Positions 47,067-58,566 of a DNA stretch of 64,000 bases are shown in pieces (the stretch's first letter is position 1; every line of letters starts with the position of its first letter). The stretch is from Salvator merianae. Taxonomy: Eukaryota; Chordata; Lepidosauria; Squamata; Teiidae. The stretch spans positions 126,825,936 through 126,889,935 of the forward strand of contig QVOM02000034.1 of the NCBI GenBank assembly GCA_003586115.2, given 5' to 3'. The notes beneath the pieces were generated by a model, which was not told where the DNA came from, made no database searches, and was given only the letters and a program-made list of their open reading frames with translations. The position numbers and the translations under genes were made by a program.

Positions 47067-48468
47067 TAGGGATGTGCACGAAAGGAATTTTCTCTGTTCG
47101 TTTCGCAATGCATCGAAGCTTCGGAGCTTCGTTTTCGCACGAAAACGGAAGTCGCGAAAATGGCGATTTTCGTTTTCGCAGCGAAAATTTTCGAAAACCG
47201 GAAGTGAAAAATCAATGAAATAAGTAGCGAAAAACAAACGCCGCATATCCCCCTGCCCTCTCCCTTCTATATTTGACCGTCCACGTTGCTAATTTAAGGA
47301 GTTGCTTCGTTAAAAGTAAAAATTGCACGGAGCTTACTTTTTACCGGCGGCCGGTTTGTAGCAGGATTCAAAGCAACGAAGGTACGTTTGGGGTTCCTCA
47401 CTGCAGATCAAAAGCAAGCGAAAGCAAGCGAAGGAATTTTTTTCGCTTTGATTTTTCGTCATTTTCGATGCCTTTTCGACGCTCATGTCTGTGCGCGCAC
47501 ACGCGCTAACTTCTGTCCCTTTAACTTATCGGCGCGACTCGTCGCTGTCTGCCGTCCGTGCCAATCGTTTGGGGCACAGAAATTATTACCTCGCCTACGA
47601 GGCGGGCAGGCTTAGTCAGCAACGCGCGAAGCAATTGCCTTCAGCTCAGCGCGTAATTTAGAAGACTGGCGGCAGCCGCAGGATGAAATAACTCCCTACT
47701 TCCGAGTAGCAGCGAAATGTCGCCTCGTCTTGCCCTCCCTTCTTACTTCCGAGTAGCAGCGAAATGACGCCTCGTCTTGCCCTCCCTTCTTACTTCCGAG
47801 TAGCAGCTAAATGTTGCCTCGTCTTGCCCTCCCTTCTTACTTCCGAGTAGCAGCGAAATGACGCCTCGTCTTGCCCTCCCTTCTTACTTCCGAGTAGCAG
47901 CAAAATGTTGCCTCGTCTTGCCCTCCCTTCTTACTTCCGAGTAGCAGCGAAATGACGCCTCGTCTTGCCCTCCCTTCTTACTTCCGAGTAGCAGCGAAAT
48001 GTTGCCTCGTCTTGCCCTCCCTTCTTACTTCCGAGTAGCAGCGAAATGACACCACGTCTTGCCCTCTGTTTCAAAACGAAGAACTATATAACACCATCAA
48101 AGAAGTTTTATTAACTCCAAGCCGTCTGAGTTTCTCATCCTCATGCGGTGCGATCGCTGCGAGGCAGGCGAAGAGTTAAAAAAATACCGTCTTTCCTAAT
48201 GTGAAGCATGACAATTTCCACCTCTAGAGGCAGAGACTGGAGGCTACGAAGCTACTAAGCTTCGTTGCTTCGCAGTTTTCGCAGCGAAAAAAGACGAAAA
48301 ATAGCCGTTCGCGGTGAGTAGCGAAGGTCACGAAAATTGACGAAAATCGCCGTGACTTTCGCTATTCGCTTTCGCAATAGGGAGGGCACTTCGCATTCGA
48401 TGCGAATGCTGCGAAGCAACGAAATTCGTACGAAATTTCGTTGCTTCGAAATTTCGTGCACATCCCTA
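47067..48468 (-). mobile_element. Non-autonomous hAT element, CpG-rich, copy 2 (1402 bp)
   Basis: The element begins TAGGGATGTGCACGAAAGG and ends TTTCGTGCACATCCCTA. It is flanked by the perfect 8-bp duplication GTAGAATC (47059-47066 and 48469-48476). Its sequence, read in reverse, follows copy 1 at 23742-24883 throughout (same CGAAA-rich ends, the TTAACTTATCGGCGCGAC block, the AAATTATTACCTCGCCTACG block and the CTCATCCTCATGCGRTGCGA block). It is longer mainly because of the 47-bp tandem array at 47698-48066. No transposase frame is present. Confidence 0.93.
47698..48066. repeat. 47-bp minisatellite, 7.85 units, inside hAT copy 2
   Basis: Unit starts at 47698, 47745, 47792, 47839, 47886, 47933, 47980 and 48027 (the last one partial, 40 bp). 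Each unit reads ACTTCCGAGTAGCAGCGAAA, then TG(A/T)CGCC- or TTGCC-type, then TCGTCTTGCCCTCCCTTCTT. Units 2, 4, 6 carry GACGCC and units 3, 5, 7 carry GTTGCC, so the array grew in steps of two units (94 bp). Copy 1 of the element has a single equivalent unit at about 24140-24190. Confidence 0.95.
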
Positions 48469-48534
48469 GTAGAATCTTCTTCACTCTAGAATTACAAGCA
48501 GAAAATATAATAGAGTTTCTTTAGGAGTACTAAA

Positions 48535-48866
48535 TAGAGATGTGCTAAACCAGTTCAGGTTTAGTTCAATCTGGTTTGAAACAAACAATCACCCCCATTC
48601 AAAAGGGGCCAGTTTAAACTGAACTGAATCAGGGGGTGTTCATTCGAATGGGTCAAACTACCTGGTTCAGTTGGAACTAGTTCAAGTTTGGCTGCAAATT
48701 CTCTTTAAAAAGGGTTTCTCCCATTGATTTTTAAAGGTTTTTTAAACAAGTTTGAACCTGTTTGAACTCAAACTGAGTCAAGCCTGTTCAACCCAGTTCA
48801 AATTCAAACCAAACACCATGTGGTCTGGTTCAATTTGAACCAAATCACATTTTTTGGGGTTCTTTA
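48535..48866. mobile_element. hAT MITE with perfect 8-bp target duplication
   Basis: The 332-bp element starts TAGAGATGTGCTAAACCAG and ends TGGGGTTCTTTA. It is flanked by the exact 8-mer GTACTAAA at 48527-48534 and 48867-48874. The interior is packed with inverted GGTTCA/TGAACC and GTTTGAA/TTCAAAC motifs. Its left end resembles those at 20882 and 47067 (TAGRGATGTGC), suggesting one hAT group. It sits only 58 bp from the end of the element at 47067-48468. Confidence 0.85.
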
Positions 48867-50753
48867 GTACTAAACTTTAAAATTAACTATCCAAAGTCTC
48901 CAAAATTTCAAAAGGAAATTCAGATGTGAGATAATTGCACTAAATTGCCATTTCTTCACCCTACCATGTCATATTCTGGACTTACAGTCTTGAAGCAAAT
49001 GCAGGTACAAAATAGTGAATAGACCTACTTGGGTGTCCCTCCCACTAGAAACAGTAAAAGCAAGAGAGTGCAGCCTGGGGGTGGGATTTGCCTACATGGG
49101 AGGGAGCATAGTTTTATCATGCAGGACCTGGGCTTCACAGTTCATGGGGGCAGATCTATACTACACAGGGGTCTGCTTTTGCTGTGCTTGGCTGCCCTGC
49201 AGAGGGCACTGCAGACAACCCTACTCCTTTTCCTTCTCCAATCAGTTATTGCTACACATCTGGACTTATTTCTCAGATCTTTTGTACTAAGAGGAAATCT
49301 GTAAGAAAGCAAGGAAATGCATAGACTAGCAGTTTGGTAAGAATGAGATCATATGGGTGGCAGTGGGCTGAGAACTGGATGACAGCATGAGGATATCATG
49401 TGAATATTGCCAACATTTTTGCAAAGTGAAAATTTAATATAATAACCTCAAGTCCAAACAACATCTAAGAGGTTTTTTTACTAACCAGGAGAAAAAGAAA
49501 AAGAAACTCTAAGGGGAAAAATATATGATCGTTCATAACAACTTCATAAAACTTATGCTTGATATTGGCAGAGATGAAACACCTTGCAGCATACAAGCAA
49601 GATTTGAAATCAAAAGGATGGATCTATTGGTGCCCGAAGAGATTTTTATTCTTTGTCCTATTAAAGATTTCTTCGATCACCTTTGAATTAAAAAGTAAAA
49701 CAATGCAATCAACAAATGATCGTGCTGAAAATTCTCCCATTATAACAATCCTTTAAAAAAATTGCTCAGCCCTCAACCACAGTTATAATTAGTAATGTAT
49801 GCCTTTATTAAGCATCTTCTAGTTGCGTGGGTCACCCTTGTGATTAAATAAGAAGGAGGAGGGAAATAATGATATTGAAAAAAAAGAGAAATGCTAAACA
49901 ATTCAAGGCTTTTACAATTTTTTATTTTCCAGCATTTATTTTTTGCCATTTTTCTATCATGGTATCCAGAACAGTATATGAGCTAAGAGCCTAGCCACAC
50001 ACAGATTACACTGTGCATTGAAATAGCTTCACAGTGAGTAATCACACCTAAATGTGTGATTCTGCTTCTGACATGTAGTATTTAACTTCAAATTTGCATT
50101 ATCTACAGATTGTTTCTTTGCACAGAGAAACCATGTTGATTGTTCTCAGACATTTTTTTAGGTGTCAGCATATCCCACTTTTGCAGAAGATAATTTTGGT
50201 GTACAAGAGGAGGGCAAGATAGCATAATTTCTTTAATTGAAGCAACCCACCAGGGAATAGTTGTCTTTCCCTTTTCCACGGCACAGGAAGCCAGCCTGAA
50301 TATTCTACCTTTTTTCAACCCTGGTTTTGTGTTGAGGCACAGAACTGCAACAGGACATTCTTTCCTTGTGCTGGTGGCAAACACCCAATTTTCTGCTTTT
50401 GCACTAGAGTGAAGAAGCGTAAATGATGAAAATGCTTGAAGGTTGACAGCTTGTGTGGACCAACCACTGCATTGGTGGGAAGACGTTTCCAATGGGATAT
50501 TGCAAAGTTGGGGCTAGTTCTTCCACATGGGACAAAATATATTATTTTGATGTGTCACAAGCACACTAAATGTACTTTACCTACTTGCTGTGTGTTCCAT
50601 CCAGATAAAGAGTCCATGTGGAAAATTATTATAAAGCAAGAGATAAGTCTTGTGTGCAACTATGACAATCCATCAGGAAAATAGAGAGACCCATATCTAC
50701 TTAACTTCAGAAAGGCAATGCTCTTATTTCTGCTCAGGCCATAACTTGGGAAC

Positions 50754-50950
50754 GAGGGATGTACAGGATCAGTTCAGGTTCGTCCCCAAAAAACGTTTGA
50801 GGCTTCAGGTTGTTACCAAATTGAACCAATGGGAGTTCTAAGCAAACTCCATGAACCCCTCTGATTAGTGCCAAACCGGTTCTAAACAGAACAAGTTTGA
50901 CACTCTTCACTGAAATCAGTGGGAATGTTTTTACTTCCAAAGTGTAAGGT
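50754..50950. mobile_element. Possible hAT MITE fragment
   Basis: The string GAGGGATGTACAGGATCAG followed by GTTCAGG, CAAATTGAACCAATGGGAG, AACCGGTTC and AACAAGTTTGACAC resembles the interior of 48535-48866 and the TAGGGATGT end. No target duplication was found. Confidence 0.4.
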
Positions 50951-51229
50951 AGTGTTTACAACGCAACATCATTATTGTCCCTTTGCCATTGATTCCTGAG
51001 CCACTGGAATCAAACATTGTTTTCCATTAGGAGAAGCTAGGAATGCAATGGGAGGTTCAATACATATCTACATACAATACCATCATTGTGTGGCTCCTGC
51101 CTGTATCTGTATGTCTAGATATGTAAGTTCTCCAATACCTTCCAATTCTCTCTGCATTCCAACTCACCCAAAATGACCAAGATCCAGCAAAGAAAAGCAA
51201 AGTTGCTTTGTACAAATAACAGCAGCCTT

Positions 51230-51693
51230 GCGCCTGTTCGCACTTTCCACTATGGAATGTTCAACAGTAAACATTCCACTGTGGAATGGACCACACAGTG
51301 CAGACACTGTCTGCATTGCATGGTCATATTCTTGACTATCGGCAGGATACAAGCATTTTTGGTGTGAATGCTGGTATCCTAGCTCAATCTTCGCCACGAC
51401 ATTGGCTGGGAAGCATCTGGCCACTGCTATGGTGACCGGCAGCACTGTGTAGTGCACAAGCAAGTGCAAGCATGATCATGCAACACACAGCCACAGTTGC
51501 TGAACACAGCACGGCCATGCATTCAACGTGTGAATGCACCTTACTAGGAACTGACTATCAGCTCCCAGTAAACCTGTGAAGCACTAAATTGTCCTCCACA
51601 GCTATCTGTGCTTGGGAGCAATGATATACTGCTCCCAGTCATGACCGTCTCGACAAAGTGATGGTCACTAGTGCAAAGTGCAGAAAGGCCCCT
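51230..51693. mobile_element. Possible DNA transposon with GGCCTTTCTGCAC-type end
   Basis: The right end CAAAGTGCAGAAAGGCCCC (51675-51693) is the same kind as the palindromic MITE at 11879-12059. The left end CGCCTGTTCGCACTTTCCAC at about 51231 is a diverged inverse of it. A short palindrome lies near 51251-51290 (TGGAATGTTC...ACATTCCACTGTGGAATG). The borders are approximate. Confidence 0.4.
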
Positions 51694-52273
51694 TGTTTTC
51701 TAATGGTTGAAATCCCGGTAAAGTTCAGTCAGTCATACTGATACTTTTTCTATATGTATGCTTTTACTCTCCCTCCTATAACTGAGTCTTCCTGTTCATT
51801 CTTTTAGAAAAAGGCACTGAGGACAAAGCTTACTTCATTGGAAAGGAATCTGTAGTATTTTCACTTACCAGATTTCTATTCTCTAGGCATGCAGACTCTT
51901 TACACACATCCTGCCTGACATAATGGTTTAAAGTTGATGCTAACCTTGGCCCTTGCCTACACGAGAGGATTAGAAAATGCTTTAAATCAGAAGCACTGCT
52001 CAGTCTGCTAAATGGCTGTTCAAGTGCACAGTATCTGGATTACACTGCTGTACTTTTGCACACTGAAGCTTGTCAGTATGAAGATGGAAGTTTGGCTTAA
52101 GCACATCATTCAAAAACTCCAAGCCCCCCTGTTATGCAGGTCACAGAAAAGCTTTACTTTCTTTCACTAGGTACAACACAGGTGGGAAGAAGAAACCCTG
52201 CAATGTGTTATTTCATTCCAATGTAGTTACTGAAAAACTACTACTGTTCTGTGCAGGTGCAAACTAAAACTTT

Positions 52274-52296
52274 TATATATATATATATATATATAT
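52274..52296. repeat. (TA)n simple repeat
   Basis: About eleven TA units, no other feature attached. Confidence 0.95.
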
Positions 52297-54094
52297 TCCC
52301 AGAGGCTGACTGGCAGCACTACCAATCAACTTATGGGGCACGGATGTGCTGAGAGTGGTGGTGGTGGGTAGTAGGGACAGGATTGCTCCTTGCTGCTCCA
52401 GTGTTTGTAAAAGCAGCTTCAGCGTTTGAGAGAGACCCAGTGGAAGCTGAAGCTGCCCTTCACCCAGTGTTGCCACTTCTGCCTGCCTGCCTAGCTTCAG
52501 CTCCTCTCTGAAGGTAAACAATCAGTGGTGCACTCTAAGTCTTCATCTTTTTTCTTCTTGACTTCCACACAGTCATTTCTAGCAAAGCAGCACATGGATA
52601 TTGGGTGGAGAAACAGATCAATTGGATTACACACTGGCCCAGGGCCTGGTCCGTCTATGTTCTCATATAAACCAAACAGATCAAGGGGGAACAGGAACAG
52701 GAGAGAAATGAAAGGAATCCCTGAAGGAAGTGGAGGCAAACCTCTTAAGCCAGCACTAGCTTCTTACTGCATATGAACAAAAACTGAAACTGAAACTGCA
52801 TATGAAAATAAGTGTTTGAGTGCTCTACTATTTCTTCACAAACCCCAGCAAGCTCTTAAGCCTACTTGCGTCCTCTTCCTTCTGGTCGCTTTTTTGGTGG
52901 GTTGGAAGAAACATGAGAACATATTTATAGAAACTTCCCTTGTTCTGGATACTTCTCTGGATCCTCTTCATGAAAGGTGTCTTTGTTATTGCTGTTGTCC
53001 CCAGATTTGCTCTTGTTAATGGCAGTGCCAGTTGCTCAGCCATAAATGGGGGAAGTAGAAAAAAAAGCAATAGAACTATAAAGAATTGGGTCTACTATTC
53101 TTCAAAATGTCGGCTAAACTAAATGATCCCTACTACCTATTGCAAATAACCATAGCCAAAAGCAACAAAGCCCAAATGCAGCTCTAAACACCAGCCCTGC
53201 CTATATGTAAGCCTCACCTCCCACTTTACAAAGAAATCTGCTTGAATTATGAATCAGGAAAGAACAGACTAAAAATAGATAATGACATCCAGTGTGTTTC
53301 TTTTTTCCTGGCACCCCAATGCCTAATACCATGCCTAATATGCAGAGGGTTGCTCTGCCTTCCTATCCAGCTCCATTTGAGACTGTTCCCCACCACTGTA
53401 AATGTTTGGGCCACACAACTGTCAATCTCCAGAAGCTCATTTTCATTTTTCTCCTCTCTGCTCCTGTGCAAAATGTCTCCTCCCTTTTCCCATTCTCTGC
53501 TCCTCTGCAAAAGTGGACCTGTGCATCTTGGCTGCTGTCCAAAAGTGTTCCAGCATAAATTTGTGTCTAAGCAATAACGTTCCTATTCTTGCTATTTTTA
53601 AAAAAAAATCCCTCCCAATTGCATATATCACTTGCTCTCATCTGCATAGCTACAGCTAAGTTTTGCGCTCTGCTTCCTTTTTCTGTACTCTGCTCATGTG
53701 CAAAAGTTTCTTCCCTCTTCCTGGTCTCTGCTTCTGTTCGTAAGTGGCTCTATGCTTCCATGATCCTGGACAAAAGTGGAGCTGTGCATTTCTGTTCCTA
53801 ACCAAAAGTGATCCTGTGCAAATTTGTTTCTGAGCAGGAATGTTTCTCTATCTGTCTATTTTTAGTTCCACATGTTTGGGGCTTCCCCTACCTGTTCCTG
53901 CAGGCACAGTTAAGTTTCTAGAATCAATTTTGACAGCATAACTATGTAATTTGGTTAGGAGGTCTAAAGTTTGCACAAATCTGCAAACTTAAAAAAAAAA
54001 AAGTCAGGAACTTGTGATCTCCCATAACCCCCTACAAACACTGGACTGTAATCCTGTACCACCATAAATTATTGGTTGCCTCCTCAAGACAAAA

Positions 54095-54118
54095 AGAGAG
54101 AGAGAGAGAGAGAGAGAA
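54095..54118. repeat. (AG)n simple repeat
   Basis: About twelve AG units. Confidence 0.95.
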
Positions 54119-54894
54119 TGCCTTCTCATTCTTCTTGAACCACCCACATCCAGCCTCTATAACTCTGCAATATTGTTGCACCTGAAAATAAAACAAAGCC
54201 CTGCATTGGAGGAAGCAACACAGTTTACAGGCAGAAAAAATACTATGAAGAAAAAGCAGATTGGAAGAAAAATACTGCAACTGTACACAAGATCTCACAC
54301 TTTGGCGGTATTTCCCCACAGTGAAAACCAATGCAATGTGAGATAAAACTTGCATGTAGTCACACCCTATAATGCCCAAATGTAGACTGCCTATATGAAT
54401 ACAACAGTGTATGTTTCAAATGATATATATGATAATTTAAGGGAATAGTATTCTACTTACAGTGTGGACTCTAGAGCTCAGGTTACATTATGGTACAGTA
54501 GTATACAAACTTAGGAACACCATTCTTAGTTATCATAAAGAAGTTCTAACAATCATTGTCTCAGCAGGTGGCAGCAGCTGACCAACCTTGGCTGACCTTA
54601 CAAGACTAGCTAGGGTAAAGACCTGATCTGTACTGGAGATAGAAGACCACCAGAAAATCCAAATTGTAGATTCTAGATTAGAGTGGGAAGTGGAAAAGGT
54701 AGTAGAAGAAGGTAGTAACAAACCACCCCTGTATCATTACCAAGAAAGCTACACAGATGTGCTCATAGAGTCACCAGGAACAGAGCTTCAGTCCTTAGCC
54801 TCCTTTCCTTACCATTTTAACCAGTAAATGTAAATCCATTATATGTACAACTGGCATCTTTATTGGCATCTTTAATCTAGCAAAGAGATGAGTG

Positions 54895-55227
54895 GGAGGG
54901 GGTTAAGATAGAAGTGTATAAAATTATGCATGGTATTTCTTTTTGCCCAACACATAGGTAAACTTTGGAATTCATTGTTACAAGATGTGGTGGTGGATGG
55001 TTTTAGAAAAAGTTTGGACCAATTCATAGATGTTAGAAATATCAATAGCTGTTAGTTCTGATGAAAGTCAGCTACTAGAAGACTGCAAGCAGAACAAGCT
55101 ATGTGCTTGTGTTCTGCTGGTGAGCTTCCTTGTACAGTTGGCTGGCCACTGTGAGGGCAGACTGGTGGACTAAAAGGAGCATGGGTCTAATTCAGTGCAC
55201 ACTTTTTATGCTCTTATGTTCTTATGG
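54895..55227 (+). mobile_element. CR1 3'-end relic
   Basis: AGAAGTGTATAAAATTATGCATGGTAT (EVYKIMHG in CR1), TTTGGAATTCATTGTTACAAG (LWNSLLQ), a DGFRKSLDQ-like frame, then TGGCCACTGTGAGGGCAG, CTGGTGGACTA and the CTCTTATGTTCTTATG end follow the order of 10940-11424. It is diverged and frameshifted. Confidence 0.8.
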
Positions 55228-58177
55228 AAACATTTTTTAAAAGCCTGCCAATTGAGCAGCATGCGCTATGATTTAGATGAAGTAATGGTACCATTATGTT
55301 GAGCTTGACTCATGTGGACTGCATGGACAGCCAAATGCAGCTTTATACACAGCCTAGCCTACAATGCCTGCAATTTCCAGGTGGTCTCTTACTGGAGTAC
55401 TAAGTATGCCCTCATTGTTTAACATTCAGTATCTAATTAGATCAGCAAGAGATAGCGAATTCTGAGGCAAGTGTTAGTGACCTTACAATAGCATCAGAGA
55501 CACTATTTGTTCTCTACCTAAATTTGCATTCCCAAAGCTACATTTGTTGAGCTGTTACCAAACTGAAAACAGTAGGCATGAGGGAAAGATGCTCAACCCC
55601 TAAGACATCACAATATGTTTTTTATAGATGCTCCTACTATCACTAGTTTTAGATCCCATCCTTAAAAAGGAGTTGCAGACAGGGTGTGATAGGGGGAGCA
55701 ACCCCTTGCACTTTAACAACCATACTCTACTTAGTGTGTCAAGAGAACAAAACATACTGAACATGCTTTAACTTATTTCTAATCCTTTCTCTCCTAACCC
55801 AAAATTCATGCAGAGTTCATCTGGAATTTATTTTGAAGAGGGAAGTAATGCTTGTGTCTAGCTTGGGCTTAAGTCTGCAAATCTACATTCCCTAGGAAGG
55901 ATAACCTATGGTAACTAGTGAGTGAGTAAACATAAGAGAGGATTGTGTTGCAGGTAGATCTTTGTAGGCTCCAGCAAAGCAACTTTTATCATGAGTGGAA
56001 TTAGCCTTCTCATTGTAGGGCCTTATTGGGGTCCTATTCTACCACCTATATTTCACTTACCTAAAACGATCCAACTCTATACATTTACAGTTAACATGAG
56101 TAACCTATAAGCACTGTGAACACTTTTCTGGCTTGAGTAATCTTCAATATGAAGGATGAAGTATCCAAGAAAATATCTTCTACTAAATCATTCCACTCCC
56201 CATGTTCATAAGATTTTTTAAGTTTAATGATGTGAAAAGCTATTTAACTGGCCATGTATTTTTAGGACTCAAAAAAATCATATGCATATCAGTACTTTTT
56301 CTCATGCCAAACTACAATTTCCAAGATACCTTGGGGAGGGGAAATTACTTTTAAATCAGATTAGTGTGTGGTAGAGACATATCCCATAAACATCCAAAAG
56401 TAAATGTTTTTATCAGTAAATCACATAGGATATTTCTGTTATCTGCAATATATAAGCCCATAAATAAATAAAATAGAATGTTAAAAGAAAAGAAAAAAAC
56501 CAGTAAATTGAGCAGAAAATACAATGAGTTTATTTTAACAGGTTTTTCTACTGAAATACAACATTCATATAAAGATAGACTATGTGGACACTTTTATTTA
56601 ACCTGGGGCATCATGAAGTTAGAAATCTGTTTTTTATACTTAGCAAACTCTCAACCTCCAGACTTATAGGATACATCCAAATTCTCCTTCATACAGCACA
56701 ATGCATTTGATACAAAGTAGGTTGAATTACTATTGAAGGGGGCAATCGCTTCACAATGAAGGGAAAATGATTCTTAGAATCTACAGAAACTGCAAGTTCA
56801 ATGGTATAAGCAAGTCCAAACAATCTCTATCTATTGGTAACTTCCCATAGAAGGACAAGCTATGTAAAGTCTTAGTTTGATTTATTTAATAAAAAATTGT
56901 TTATAACAGACAAGTTGGTCCAAAGACTACACAGACCTGCAACCAGAAAAACAAACAGCAATCCAAATTCTCATGCTCAGGATGCCCTAAAGTTTTACAT
57001 GCATGGAATAATGAAGCAATAGGAATTCTGCCTCATAAACAAACTCCATGGTTCTTTTTTTTAAAAAAATATCCTTTTTAAGTGAAGAATACCACAAGAC
57101 AGAGGATGGAATATTGTATATATTGGGAAGTCCAAGAGAATGTTTATGACTATGGCAGATGACTCAGATTACCTAAATTAACAACATGTGACTTTTTGAA
57201 TCAGCAGATTCAGTTCATGGAAGCATACAAAACAGTTTTTGTCCATAAGAACAACAATGTGCTAACCTGAAAGTGTAAGCAGGTTATAGCACTGTACCTT
57301 TACAATAGCTCTGTCATGCTTTTCTTAAAAATGATTGCAGTTTTTGAAACCAAATACTGAACGGTATCTTTCACCCATGTGGCAAAATCCTGCCTGACTC
57401 TGAAAGCAGTTCCCACTCAGGGAACAAATACACTGGCAAGGCTAATCCTTTCAAATCACTCCCAAATTGTGTTCTGGACATATTGTATTTCATATTCCCA
57501 GAGTCCCACTGAGTCAGAATATACAGGTGTTTCAGACAAAGCAGCAGTTCTCCTCCCCATGAAATCAAGATGGGCTTGTTTGCTTGTGCTTCATTCTGAT
57601 CTATGATCAGCAAAAATAAATCAAGCTGGATTATATCTAGCATCTGAGGCAGAAAATCCTACAATCTATTTCTCCCTGGTAGTAAACATCAGAAAGCATG
57701 ACATTGGGTGCCTCTAGATATGCAGTAAAACCTGTGATCATCTTGTCACTATTTTGGGATTGCTAGACATATCTGAGGCATTCCCAGTATAGTCACAATT
57801 TAGTTTGTTGAAAACTAAATATGTCGCTATTACAGGAAATTCAGCAAAGCTGGGTTTCCTGTAACAGCTCCACTTACATTGATGTCTAGTGAGCATTTTT
57901 CATGATCAGGTTGATTGAGGCTACTGAAAGCCAAACAAGTGCATGAAAAACAACCTCTTCCAGTACCTCCAGTGGTTCTGATAGTGAAAGGTATTCACCA
58001 GATGTTGAGATAAGCATGGGATTGCTCCTTGCATCTCAAGGCACCCAGCAAGAAGCAACCATGTGATCTAGTTCAGATCCCACATTGCCCTTTGCCTTCT
58101 GAAGGCAGCCATCTACTCTGTCCCTAACCAGATATAATTTAGAACCATATTACAAGATACTCACAGCAGACGGGTTT

Positions 58178-58476
58178 TAAGAAGAAGAAGAAGAAGAACT
58201 TGGTTTTTATACTCCGCTTTTCTCGGCCGAAGTTGACTCAAAGCGGCTTACAAGGTTATTTTTCGCCTGGAGGCTTACATCTGTCTATCTTCCGCATCAC
58301 ACAATGTGATGCTCGCTATTTATCTACTTGCAATTACTTGCTTTCGAACAGCTAGGTTGGCTGGAGCTAGAGGCCAGTAGAGGGCGCTCATCCCCTCTAC
58401 ACGGCAGACGGGGCCTTGAACTCCGATCCTCCTATTGAAAGATCAGTGCCTTAGCCTTCTGCGCCACCGTGCCTCC
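58178..58476 (-). mobile_element. tRNA-derived SINE with L2-type tail
   Basis: On the minus strand the element begins GGAGGCACGGTGGCGCAGAAGG, a tRNA-like head. A box-A-like GGCGCAGAAGGCTAAGGC and a box-B-like GAGTTCAAGGCC are separated by about 30 bp. A tRNA-unrelated body follows. The tail is TAAGCCGCTTTGAGTC with an AAAAGCGGAGTATAAAAAC end and a (TTC)n terminus (GAA repeats at 58180-58198 on the plus strand). The tail matches the 3' end of the L2 copy at 38991-39034 in layout, so this L2 group is the likely source of its retrotransposition machinery. Confidence 0.9.
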
Positions 58477-58566
58477 AGATGTTGCTAAACTACAACTCCC
58501 AGTCATCTCAACCAATATGGCTGATAACAAGGAAAACGGAAGTGGGAATTCAGCACATTTGGAGGT
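58477..58566. mobile_element. Short MITE with ACTACAACTCCCAG motif
   Basis: AGATGTTGCTAAACTACAACTCCCAGTCATC at the left and CAGCACATTTGGAGGTC at the right are partly inverse (CCTCCAGATGTTG against CAAATGTGCTG). ACTACAACTCCCAG is the binding-site type of ZNF143/Staf found in some repeats. It abuts the SINE, so one probably inserted at the edge of the other. Confidence 0.45.

Noticed and set aside
58178..58476. A functional tRNA gene
   Set aside because: The tRNA-like head has degenerate A and B boxes, does not form a full cloverleaf by eye, and is joined to a SINE body and L2 tail.
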